Source: Enterococcus_D entomosocium
Lineage (GTDB): Bacteria; Bacillota; Bacilli; Lactobacillales; Enterococcaceae
Assembly: GCF_030441895.1 (NCBI RefSeq)
Contig: NZ_JARJAS010000031.1
Reading direction: 5' to 3' (one strand)
Length of the DNA stretch: 28,252 nucleotides
The translations under genes and the position numbers were made by a program. Positions 6,203 through 14,226 of the stretch are shown piece by piece. Below the pieces are notes generated by a model. It searched no databases, was not told the origin of the DNA, and worked only from the letters and a program-made list of their open reading frames with translations. Positions within the stretch are counted from its first letter, which is position 1. Each line of letters starts with the position of its first letter.

Positions 6203-7180
6203 TCAGTTAAAAGAGAAGTCGGCAAGTGTTGGTTGATTTGTCACAAGAAAGCCGTTTTTGGTTGGTTCTACTTCAAAAGTGATCTTTTGCATTTTACTAC
6301 GATCCTCTACCGTAACATTTAAAAGGTATTCAACACTATACCCTTTTTTTGTTTGTTCGCTACCGTAATAATTAACACTTTTAAGAGTTTTCCCTAACGC
6401 TTCCCAATCAGCTATATCTACTTTTTCTGATACATAACTTCTTAAACTAGATTGATAATTTTCTTTATTTTTTTCTTGTGAAAAATAATAAGTTAAAAAG
6501 TATCTACCAAATGTATCTATTTTTGATTGGGAAATATCGGTTTCTTTGACACGTTCAATTTGTTCTTTCAATGATTCGCTCTCTTTTTTTACTGATTGAA
6601 GTTGTACTTGTTGAATAACGCTTACTCCTATCAATAATACAATAAATAAAGCTAAAATAGATACGAACAAATTAAATTTTGTACCATTTTTATTAGGTGT
6701 TTTTTTCGATAGTGTTTTTTCTTTAACTTTTGTTTGACTTTCTTCGGGTGATTGCTCTTTTCTTTGTTTTTCACTAACAAGATCGGGTTCTTTTGCTTCG
6801 TCAGCTATACTTTCGCTTGATTGTATTTGTTGACTGTCTAAACCTTTTTGTATCTCCTGGCGGTTTAACTCTTGCGTGTTAAGCGTTGGTTCTATTGGTT
6901 CATTCAAGTAAACTAAAACGTGTTGATCTGTTACTCGATTTAGTAACAAGTTAATTACGTCCGTTTCTTTGGTATTTTTTGTATTCAGCGTAACAGACAT
7001 AATTTTTGTTTGATCTTCTACTCTAAAAATACCTACACGAAATTTAACTGGAATTCCTCGACTTGTCTTTTGTTGTAAATAGTGTGTGACTTCGGATAAT
7101 TCGCTTTTACTTAATTTTCGATTCAAAAATTGTTTTTCTTCTTCGGGAAGAATAATTCGTATTTCAAAATAATAAGACAA
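6203..7180 (-). CDS. traM: TraM, VirB8-like channel protein
   Basis: This 325-residue bitopic protein has a cytoplasmic N-terminal domain (1-165, its end rich in E, S and K), one membrane span (about 169-190), a coiled coil (about 191-215) and an extracellular C-terminal domain. In TraM of pIP501 the C-terminal domain has the NTF2-like VirB8 fold and is exposed on the cell surface. The start is TTG at 7180, seven bases after AGGGGG. It is the second VirB8-like protein of the operon, with TraH. Confidence 0.9.
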   Translation of the reverse strand: MSYYFEIRIILPEEEKQFLNRKLSKSELSEVTHYLQQKTSRGIPVKFRVGIFRVEDQTKIMSVTLNTKNTKETDVINLLLNRVTDQHVLVYLNEPIEPTLNTQELNRQEIQKGLDSQQIQSSESIADEAKEPDLVSEKQRKEQSPEESQTKVKEKTLSKKTPNKNGTKFNLFVSILALFIVLLIGVSVIQQVQLQSVKKESESLKEQIERVKETDISQSKIDTFGRYFLTYYFSQEKNKENYQSSLRSYVSEKVDIADWEALGKTLKSVNYYGSEQTKKGYSVEYLLNVTVEDRSKMQKITFEVEPTKNGFLVTNQPTLADFSFN

Positions 7181-7196
7181 TCGTTATCCCCCTCTC

Positions 7197-8141
7197 TTAT
7201 TTTCTAAACATAGCCATCATTGCTAAGTTTCCAAGTCCGCCACCTTTTGACACTTTGGTTGAATACCACATATTTTGTAGGGCTGACGGTGTTTTGATAA
7301 TCAACAAGCCACATCCAACCATTAACATAAAGTTTGGTAACGTATATTTTTCAGCAATCATGAGTGTAATCATGAGTAAGTACAAAATAAGCTTAATAAG
7401 CATTGTGAGTGCTTCGGATAACAGTTCTTTGATCCATATTTGAAAGTAATTTTGTTCGTCTGTTAAAAGCGATAAGGCAACTAATGGTGTTAACATAGTC
7501 AGTACCAAGAAATCGGCATAAAAGACACAGATCGCTACAAAATACTTGGTAATGGAAAAGGCAAAGAATATCACAAAAACAAAGAGAACAACGGCACTAA
7601 CGCCACCATTAAAGAAATTGGAAACTAAGAAATTACGCAATCGTTCGCCGATCGTTTCCACGTTCAAATCATTAGCGACTTGTTGAATCACATATTCCCC
7701 GATTGGTGCAACAATCTTTTTGATAAAAAAGTTCATTGCCCAGGGCAACGTTGCTAAGGCAATAGACGAGTAAAACAGCTTTTGAACAATATTAGCGGTC
7801 AATGCGTCACCACTCCCATTAGAAGCTTGTATTTGCGCTTCAATGACCTTATACAACACAATACCAATCGCAAAGGTTGTCGTTGCAAAGACAAACACAT
7901 TGGTAATGGTACTAATCAATTCGATATTGGGAATATCAAAAGTCGTCTTATTGGCAATTTTCATACTGGCTTCTAACAAGTCACTGCCCCAATTCCCTAA
8001 TAAGGTATCAATAGGGTGCAATACACTATCCACACTCTCTTTTACGCCTTCAAAAACGCCTGAAATTGTATCGCTAACTTTATCAACTAAATCTTTTCCA
8101 GAATCAACTATATTTTCACCAACATCTAAAATATTAGGCAT
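7197..8141 (-). CDS. traL: TraL, polytopic VirB6-like channel protein
   Basis: This 314-residue protein has an amphipathic N-terminus (residues 1-60) and about five hydrophobic stretches (near 75-100, 120-145, 178-222, 245-264 and 270-285), as in VirB6/TrbL inner-membrane subunits that guide DNA through the membrane. I start at the ATG at 8141, which overlaps the traK stop (TAATG) and follows GGAGGG; a longer frame from 8177 would overlap traK by 36 bases. It corresponds to TraL of pIP501. Confidence 0.88.
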   Translation of the reverse strand: MPNILDVGENIVDSGKDLVDKVSDTISGVFEGVKESVDSVLHPIDTLLGNWGSDLLEASMKIANKTTFDIPNIELISTITNVFVFATTTFAIGIVLYKVIEAQIQASNGSGDALTANIVQKLFYSSIALATLPWAMNFFIKKIVAPIGEYVIQQVANDLNVETIGERLRNFLVSNFFNGGVSAVVLFVFVIFFAFSITKYFVAICVFYADFLVLTMLTPLVALSLLTDEQNYFQIWIKELLSEALTMLIKLILYLLMITLMIAEKYTLPNFMLMVGCGLLIIKTPSALQNMWYSTKVSKGGGLGNLAMMAMFRK

Positions 8142-9064
8142 TAGATTATCCCTCCAATCGATCCTGTTACTTGCCACTTACCAAGTTTTTCATTGTACTT
8201 CATAATGACAAATGCGATACTTACTCCTTCAACGTTTTTCTTAGATTCTGTCAGATTTATTCCAACAACTTCGTAACTCAAATCATTATCCCAATCTAAT
8301 TGCGTGAATATATTTTTATAGGCTTCTCTATGTCTAGCATCATTTCTCCAGTCCACCCATTCAAACGGAAAATCATTACGCAACACAATTTTCGTGTTTT
8401 GTTCTGTTTTTTCCGTATCTAAGAACCAAGTATTTAACCATTGGCTTTGATCGTCATTTTGCTTAGAAATCGTTAGCCCTTTGGTACCGTCAACGATCAC
8501 TGGATTGAAATTGAAACTTGTTTGCAAACTCGTATAAAAATCATCTGCTACCTTATCGCCAAACTTGGCTTTTAAGTTATCAATCAGTTTGGTTTGTAAT
8601 TCAATCGGGCTTGTACCGCCTGATCCTTCTTTCAATAATTCTTTGTTGATTTCTAAAATCACGTCACCATTAGAGAAAGACTTGTACCAACTCTCAAAAG
8701 CTTCTGTCGCTTCGTCTGCTCGCTCTTTCGCACTTAATTTGAGTAAATGGTCGCTTGAACCTTGAACGGCTTGTGAGCTGTTTTCTGTGGCTTCTCCGCT
8801 TGTTTCTGACTGGTTGCTTTCGGTGGTTTCTGTGGTGGCTGTTGGTGTCACTGGTGGTTGATTCTTATTGTTAAAATAAGAAATGCCCACAAAAGCAAGA
8901 ATACCGACAACTAAAACGCCAATCACTACGTTACGGATCACTTGACGGCTAAATTCCATTTTTTTAATGCCCTCACTTGGTTCAATTCCTTTTTCTTCGA
9001 TTTCTCGTTCGACTTGCTTTTGAAACATTGGGATATTCCCAAAAAATTCTTTCAGTCCATTCAT
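8141..9064 (-). CDS. traK: TraK, single-span transfer protein
   Basis: This 307-residue protein has a short charged cytoplasmic part, one membrane span (about 44-66, VIRNVVIGVLVVGILAF), a Thr/Ser/Glu-rich linker (70-105) and an outer domain of about 200 residues. It corresponds by position and sequence to TraK of pIP501, an essential part of the transfer channel with no clear match among the Agrobacterium VirB proteins. An SD (GGAGG) sits well before the ATG. It lies 17 bases after traJ and overlaps traL by one base. Confidence 0.85.
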   Translation of the reverse strand: MNGLKEFFGNIPMFQKQVEREIEEKGIEPSEGIKKMEFSRQVIRNVVIGVLVVGILAFVGISYFNNKNQPPVTPTATTETTESNQSETSGEATENSSQAVQGSSDHLLKLSAKERADEATEAFESWYKSFSNGDVILEINKELLKEGSGGTSPIELQTKLIDNLKAKFGDKVADDFYTSLQTSFNFNPVIVDGTKGLTISKQNDDQSQWLNTWFLDTEKTEQNTKIVLRNDFPFEWVDWRNDARHREAYKNIFTQLDWDNDLSYEVVGINLTESKKNVEGVSIAFVIMKYNEKLGKWQVTGSIGGII

Positions 9065-9081
9065 TTGATTTCCTCCGATCT

Positions 9082-10737
9082 TTAAAATGGTAATTCGCTG
9101 TTGTCATTGTTGGCTGTGTTTTCCTCTATACCTTCATCAAAACTACTTAGAATATCACTCATTGATAGTTCTTTTTCTTCCTCTTCTTCTGTTACTTCTG
9201 ATTCGATCGGTTGTTCAGGTAGATTTATTTCTTTTTTATTCAAATCATCTTCTTGTTTCTTCTCATGAAAAATTGGGGCGCTTGCTAGTTGCACTTTTCG
9301 TTGTTTGTGCTGTTTTTCCAATTCCTCAATGTATTCTTTGGCAAATTCCGTTTGACTGCTTATATAATCTTGCTGTGAAATTTCATGCTTTTTAAGAAGA
9401 TTTCCGAACAATTCAAATTGTGGCGTTTTTCTTAACATGTAAGGTTTACCGTCAATTAACACAATACTTTTTCTGCCATTTTCTTCTTGTTGTAAATTGA
9501 TAACTTCCCCTTCGGTAATCAATCGCCTTTTTTGGTAACCGTAGCTTTCTGACTTACTTCCGCTTCGATTAGTCGTTTTTGCAGACGTTTTACTCTCGCT
9601 TGTTCCGCCTGTATATACTTTGATTGTTGTATCATTTACTTGTCTTGAAAAGTATTCGGCGGTCGTTTCCTCTACACCACCTAGACATATTTTAATGGCA
9701 TGATTCCCAATGATCGCTTTAAATTTCTTATCTCCGTAAAGTTCAAAGCCCTGGGGCAAAGATTGCAATATGGTACTAACTGAAATACGATACCCTCGAC
9801 ACGTTGCAAGAAAATTCTCGTATGTTGGAAAGTAGCCCAAATTGACAAATTCATCTAGTAACATAACTAAAGGTACTGGCAATTTTGCGTTGTGCTTATC
9901 CCCTAAAAAATATAACTCTGTAAACATTTGTTGGAAAAAGAGATTCACTAAGCCGTCCCAAGTTCGATCTAGGGGTGAAATTAGCACGTATAAACAAATT
10001 TTTGACGTTCCTAATTCCTCAAAGAAAAAATCGTTTGTACTGGTAAATTCTGATACTTCTTTATCAACAAAATCTTGTAAAGTCGTCAATAGACTAATAA
10101 CAATGTTTGGTCTTGCTTCACTTTGTGCTTGTCGGAAGCCTAAATAGTAACTGCGTTTTGCTTCGTGTCCGTCTGGCAAACGCTCAAATTGTTCATCAAG
10201 TTCTGATACACCTTCTTCGTTATAGCGTGGATCAAATTCTTCTAAAAAGTCTAAAATACCCTCAATTGTTCTTGCGCTTGGTTCATACTCAAAATAAACA
10301 TATTTAATCAACGTATTTAATAAGCTTAATTGTGCATTGAACCAAAAATCTTTCCGTTTGGGATCATTCTTTGCTGATACTATGACGTTCGCAATCTTGT
10401 TTGTATCATTTGATTTGCGAATGTAAAGTAATGGATTGTACCTAGAACTTAGTAAAAAATCTTTAAAATTTATGACAACCGTTTTGAAGCCCTGGGCTTT
10501 TTTTATTTCATTGGTTAACTCGTAAATTTCCCCTTTTGGATCGGTTACAACAATTGACGTACTGCGATTATTTACAACATTAGGCAAAACATAACTTTGT
10601 GTTTTAAATGATCCTGGACCACCTACTACAAAAATATTTCGATTGCTTATTTTGCTATCTTCGGGTTGGATCACAACATTTCCGCTTTGAAATTTCCCTA
10701 AGATTAAACCGTCTGATTCTGCTAACAAACTACTCAT
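9082..10737 (-). CDS. traJ: TraJ, VirD4-type coupling ATPase without membrane domain
   Basis: This 551-residue ATPase recruits the relaxase-DNA complex to the channel. The Walker A site is GGPGSFKTQS (39-48), where Phe replaces the usual last Gly. Walker B is VMLLDEF (291-297). ICLYVLISPLD and the NHAIKICLGG block are typical of TraG/VirD4. There is no N-terminal membrane domain: the Walker A comes within 40 residues of the start, whereas VirD4 usually has 100 or more before it. The upstream traI supplies two spans and overlaps traJ by 8 bases. The C-terminal 120 residues are acidic and variable. Same as TraJ of pIP501. Confidence 0.95.
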   Translation of the reverse strand: MSSLLAESDGLILGKFQSGNVVIQPEDSKISNRNIFVVGGPGSFKTQSYVLPNVVNNRSTSIVVTDPKGEIYELTNEIKKAQGFKTVVINFKDFLLSSRYNPLLYIRKSNDTNKIANVIVSAKNDPKRKDFWFNAQLSLLNTLIKYVYFEYEPSARTIEGILDFLEEFDPRYNEEGVSELDEQFERLPDGHEAKRSYYLGFRQAQSEARPNIVISLLTTLQDFVDKEVSEFTSTNDFFFEELGTSKICLYVLISPLDRTWDGLVNLFFQQMFTELYFLGDKHNAKLPVPLVMLLDEFVNLGYFPTYENFLATCRGYRISVSTILQSLPQGFELYGDKKFKAIIGNHAIKICLGGVEETTAEYFSRQVNDTTIKVYTGGTSESKTSAKTTNRSGSKSESYGYQKRRLITEGEVINLQQEENGRKSIVLIDGKPYMLRKTPQFELFGNLLKKHEISQQDYISSQTEFAKEYIEELEKQHKQRKVQLASAPIFHEKKQEDDLNKKEINLPEQPIESEVTEEEEEKELSMSDILSSFDEGIEENTANNDNSELPF

Positions 10738-11161
10738 TTTTCCCCCTCCTCATTGACTTTTCTAATATCTTTTTCATTGACTTTTCAGGGATCAAATGAA
10801 CATTTTTTGGTGCGTTTATTTCTGATTCTTCCCCCCAATAAGCCGATCCATGAACAGGGTTTGTTTTCCCGACAACCTCAAACGGTTGGCGTTTGGTAGG
10901 GTGTAGAAAGACAAATAAAATAATTAAAACAATGATTTGTACAATGAAGAACGGAATCATGTAATTAGATTGAATGATCTCTAAAAAAGTATTGATCGGG
11001 TGCTTTAAAATAGTTGTAACAAAGGTACTCAATTCAATATTTGTATCATTCGCAATGATAAAAGGTAATAATTTAAACACAATCAATGTTACTGGTAATA
11101 ATAGTAGATAGAGTATAACTAGGGTAATCAGTTTTACTTGCTCTTGCTTCTTCTTCGCCAT
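10730..11161 (-). CDS. traI: TraI, two-span partner of the coupling protein
   Basis: This 143-residue protein has membrane spans at about 11-36 and 67-87, then a cytoplasmic tail. The tail contains NPVHGSAYWGEESEINAP, which resembles the HGSARWA-type stretch that in one-piece VirD4 proteins joins the membrane domain to the ATPase domain. TraI therefore looks like the detached membrane half of the coupling protein. Its reading frame overlaps traJ by 8 bases (ATGAGTAG), which suits coupled translation. It equals TraI of pIP501 by order and size. Confidence 0.88.
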   Translation of the reverse strand: MAKKKQEQVKLITLVILYLLLLPVTLIVFKLLPFIIANDTNIELSTFVTTILKHPINTFLEIIQSNYMIPFFIVQIIVLIILFVFLHPTKRQPFEVVGKTNPVHGSAYWGEESEINAPKNVHLIPEKSMKKILEKSMRRGKNE

Positions 11162-11165
11162 GCTT

Positions 11166-11717
11166 CTACTCCTCTCCTAATTGAATGGTCGTTCTTTGGG
11201 TAATTTTTTGGTTTTTAATTTGGATAATTTGGTTTATTTCAAAATCATTTTTTGTACCGTTAAAAACCTGGTGAATCGGTGCTGTTACTAGATATTGCTG
11301 TGAATTATCCTTACTTTCATAAGCAAGAATTTTTATTTCATTTTCGTTTACTGAAGACTTTTGAATCGTGTTTTGCTGTGGGCTATATGAATTGTTTACG
11401 TTGATCTCGTTTTGTAATTCTTGATAAACGTTGTCTGTCGCTAATTCTTTAACCGTTGTCATAGATATTTCTTTTTGGCTTTTTTCGTAGTTATAAACGG
11501 TCTTGTAAAATTCTTTGATAATTTTTTCCGATTCGCTTTGGTTAGTGTCTTGTTCCGATTGTTTGTTTGCTAATTCCGTTTGTACGCTTTTTAATTCGCT
11601 CTTTAACTGGCGGATCTGCTCGCCTTGTTTAATCCCAAAAACAACCATACCTATGGTAACCACAAGTAAAACAAGCGTTGAGATAAACAAACTAACTTTT
11701 ATTTTGTCAAACTCCAT
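11166..11717 (-). CDS. traH: TraH, VirB8-like protein
   Basis: This 183-residue protein has an N-terminal span (about 8-29), a coiled coil (35-60) and a C-terminal outer domain (about 62-183). TraH of pIP501 has a VirB8-like NTF2 fold and is essential for transfer. Start ATG follows AAGGAGAGG. It sits 12 bases after traG and 4 before traI. Confidence 0.87.
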   Translation of the reverse strand: MEFDKIKVSLFISTLVLLVVTIGMVVFGIKQGEQIRQLKSELKSVQTELANKQSEQDTNQSESEKIIKEFYKTVYNYEKSQKEISMTTVKELATDNVYQELQNEINVNNSYSPQQNTIQKSSVNENEIKILAYESKDNSQQYLVTAPIHQVFNGTKNDFEINQIIQIKNQKITQRTTIQLGEE

Positions 11718-11729
11718 TTCTTCCTCTCC

Positions 11730-12839
11730 TTATTCAACATAACTTGCAATATTTGCAATAGAAGCTGGCACTACTCGATAACTGATTGTTCCACTTCCTG
11801 GGTTTACTACATTACACTCTGATACAAGAAGCGTACCGTCTGCATTTACGACTTCTACAAAGGCAACGTGTCCGTAAACTGGATCAGAGCCAAAAGAACC
11901 AGGTGGGAAAGAAATTGCCGTACCTACTTTTGGCTTATTTGTTACTTTATAGCCTAAAGCTTTCCCTTTATAGCCCCATTCGCCACCATTGCCCATAAAA
12001 TCATCAACTGGTTTTCCTATTTGAGCCATACGATTAAAAGCATACCAGGTACATTGCCCAAAAGGATAACTGCCACTGGTATTATAGTTATGTCCGTCAT
12101 ATCTTGGATAACGTAATTTATTTTTGTACTCACTAGGTACATCAACTTGAACAACGCCAGTATTATTAGAATTGTTTTGAACGCCCTCTGCGCTTGCCTG
12201 GCTTTCGTTAACGTATTCAAGTAATTTTGGCACATAGAACATATTTCCGTAGTTATAGCGGTAATTGTAGCCCATTGAAGTAGATAAAGCATTGACATAA
12301 GGTACCTTTTCGCCACCTGACATATTAATAGAAAATTGTTTAGCCAACTCAAAAGAATACGTTCCGCCATTTTTAACTACAAAATCAACAAAACCACCGC
12401 CATAATTATACGCTTGAAGGGCTGTTTTTATATCTGATCCTCGGTTTATAGCGCTTTTCATATTTTCTACAAAAAACTCTACTCCTCGTTGTATGCTTCG
12501 TTCGGGGTCTTTAATAGTGTTCGGGGGCAGTCCTAAACTTTCGCTTGATTGCATAGGGTCGCCACCTTCACCGCCTGATTCAATTTGCATAAGGGCTAAG
12601 ATATAAGGCACATATTCCATACCGTCATATTGTCTAGCGTACTTTTCAACGGTACGTTTGTACCTCAAAACAGATTCACTTAAATTTTGGTTTTCTGTTG
12701 CTAGTCCGCCACTAGGGGCTGTTTGATCGTTATTAAAAATAAGAAGGAAGATTACAATGATAAAGACGAAAAAGCCTAAAATTGCTTTCGCTATCGGTTT
12801 TCGATAACGAATAAGCAGTTTAGCAGCTGTTGCTCCCAT
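11730..12839 (-). CDS. traG: TraG, peptidoglycan hydrolase (SLT + CHAP)
   Basis: This 369-residue enzyme opens the cell wall for the transfer channel (VirB1 role). A membrane span lies at about 15-37. A soluble lytic transglycosylase-like domain (about 55-205) has ALMQIES with catalytic Glu87. A linker follows, then a CHAP amidase/peptidase domain (about 240-369) with Cys263 in GQCTWYAF and His324 in GHVAFVE. Length, Glu87 and the two domains match TraG of pIP501, where the lytic domain was shown to be needed for transfer. All catalytic residues are present. It is followed closely by traH. Confidence 0.95.
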   Translation of the reverse strand: MGATAAKLLIRYRKPIAKAILGFFVFIIVIFLLIFNNDQTAPSGGLATENQNLSESVLRYKRTVEKYARQYDGMEYVPYILALMQIESGGEGGDPMQSSESLGLPPNTIKDPERSIQRGVEFFVENMKSAINRGSDIKTALQAYNYGGGFVDFVVKNGGTYSFELAKQFSINMSGGEKVPYVNALSTSMGYNYRYNYGNMFYVPKLLEYVNESQASAEGVQNNSNNTGVVQVDVPSEYKNKLRYPRYDGHNYNTSGSYPFGQCTWYAFNRMAQIGKPVDDFMGNGGEWGYKGKALGYKVTNKPKVGTAISFPPGSFGSDPVYGHVAFVEVVNADGTLLVSECNVVNPGSGTISYRVVPASIANIASYVE

Positions 12840-12860
12840 GATATGAAATCACCAACCTTC

Positions 12861-14213
12861 CTAATCTTTTTCAGCGTTTGTTAATTCAATCTTTTCACTA
12901 AGCAATGTGTTGTTTTCTTCTAACAAGTCATTGGTTTGTTTTTTCTTCAAGTCCTCATTTAAAGAATTATCCTTATACATATTTTCTAGTTCTTCACTGT
13001 TATTTTCAATCAATAAGTCAATCATGCTGATTTGACGTTTAGGATCGATTGCTAATTTCTTTTGTGTAATTGATACTTGGCGAATATTTTTCACTGTTGG
13101 AATGTCTTTTTCTTTTACTGATTTATCGATTAAAGCTTCAACAATTGTTGTATCGGTACTAGTTTGAACCAGATACTCAATATCTGTTGAATTGTCATAC
13201 GCTAAAATCTTTTTGAAGTCTGCTAAATAGTCGCTTCCTGGTAAATCAAGGGCTTCTATTTTTTCGGTTTCTCCTTGTTTGTACAGACTTTGAATAATTT
13301 TTTTATCTGACTTTTTATCAAGTTCATAAGCCTTGGTATAATCACCAAGTTTCACGTAAATATCAACTTGTTTTTTCTTAGGATAATTGAGCTTTTGCAT
13401 ATCCTCTTCGATATTCTCACTATCATTATCAATAATCTTATTTAAAATAGTGATCTCGGTTTCTGCGCTTTGCTGTGTAGCCGTAACTTGTTTATTCTCA
13501 TTTACTTTCATAAGAAAAACCGTACCACCATATAACGCAATAACACCTACAACTAACGCAATTTTTAAGCTTTTATTTCTGCGAATTTTTCGAACGTCTG
13601 CTTTCTTATCCTGTAATTCAGTAGAAAAGAAATTCTTTTGTTCTTCGGTTAGTCGATTTTTTATTAAATCTCTTAATGATTCTAGGCTTTCAACTGCTTC
13701 TATATCATTTAAAAATGAATTTTTTTCTTTTGCTAGAACTTCGATACGGTTCTTCTCATACTTTTCAAGCGTGTATTTACCAAAAAAACTACAAATAAAA
13801 TTTTTCCATTGCTCTAATTCTTCTTTAGTTGAGTAAGGCAAATTACCAAAATGATCTGCTTTATAAATAAAAAGCAAGTCACGTGTATCTTTGAGTAGGA
13901 TATTTTGCATTGCTAGATAGGTGTTTGTTTTTTCTAGTACATTCATTTCAAGTAATCGATTCACTATATCCAATTTATAAAAATCAGCATATTCTTTTAA
14001 ATCAAGTAGTGGTGTATAGCCATTAGGACGGTGATAAACAATTTCTAGTTTTCCGTCTTTGGTTAAAATTTCCTCGACATCAACAAAATATTGTTCACTT
14101 TCTTCTACATCAAAAATATGTTCTCGATTCGTCAAATATTTTTCGTTTATTTGGACGACAATTACATTCTCTTGATAGTAGAATTGTAAATTTTTCAAGA
14201 TTTTGTATTTCAT
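12861..14213 (-). CDS. traF: TraF, bitopic transfer protein resembling EssB/YukC
   Basis: This 450-residue protein has a cytoplasmic domain (1-212), one membrane span (about 216-235, IALVVGVIALYGGTVFL) and a helical, TPR-like outer domain (240-450; KKKQVDIYVKLGDYTKAYEL). It corresponds to TraF of pIP501, whose function is not well known. Size, layout and several blocks (YTPLLDLKEYADFYKL; DLLFIYKADHFGNLPYS; the GDYTKAYEL repeat) recall EssB/YukC, the pseudokinase-like membrane core of type VII secretion in Firmicutes. That relation is my inference from layout and pattern. The ATG follows GGGAG. Confidence 0.85.
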   Translation of the reverse strand: MKYKILKNLQFYYQENVIVVQINEKYLTNREHIFDVEESEQYFVDVEEILTKDGKLEIVYHRPNGYTPLLDLKEYADFYKLDIVNRLLEMNVLEKTNTYLAMQNILLKDTRDLLFIYKADHFGNLPYSTKEELEQWKNFICSFFGKYTLEKYEKNRIEVLAKEKNSFLNDIEAVESLESLRDLIKNRLTEEQKNFFSTELQDKKADVRKIRRNKSLKIALVVGVIALYGGTVFLMKVNENKQVTATQQSAETEITILNKIIDNDSENIEEDMQKLNYPKKKQVDIYVKLGDYTKAYELDKKSDKKIIQSLYKQGETEKIEALDLPGSDYLADFKKILAYDNSTDIEYLVQTSTDTTIVEALIDKSVKEKDIPTVKNIRQVSITQKKLAIDPKRQISMIDLLIENNSEELENMYKDNSLNEDLKKKQTNDLLEENNTLLSEKIELTNAEKD

Positions 14214-14226
14214 TTTTTTCTCCCTT

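Noticed and set aside
7843..8205. 120-residue plus-strand frame opposite traL
   Set aside because: Shadow of traL and the end of traK; no ribosome site.
12017..12370. 117-residue minus-strand frame
   Set aside because: It lies in another frame inside traG, whose CHAP domain and catalytic residues are intact.
13387..13836. 149-residue plus-strand frame
   Set aside because: Antisense to traF, Phe/Ser-rich as expected from the complement of a Lys/Glu-rich gene; no ribosome site.
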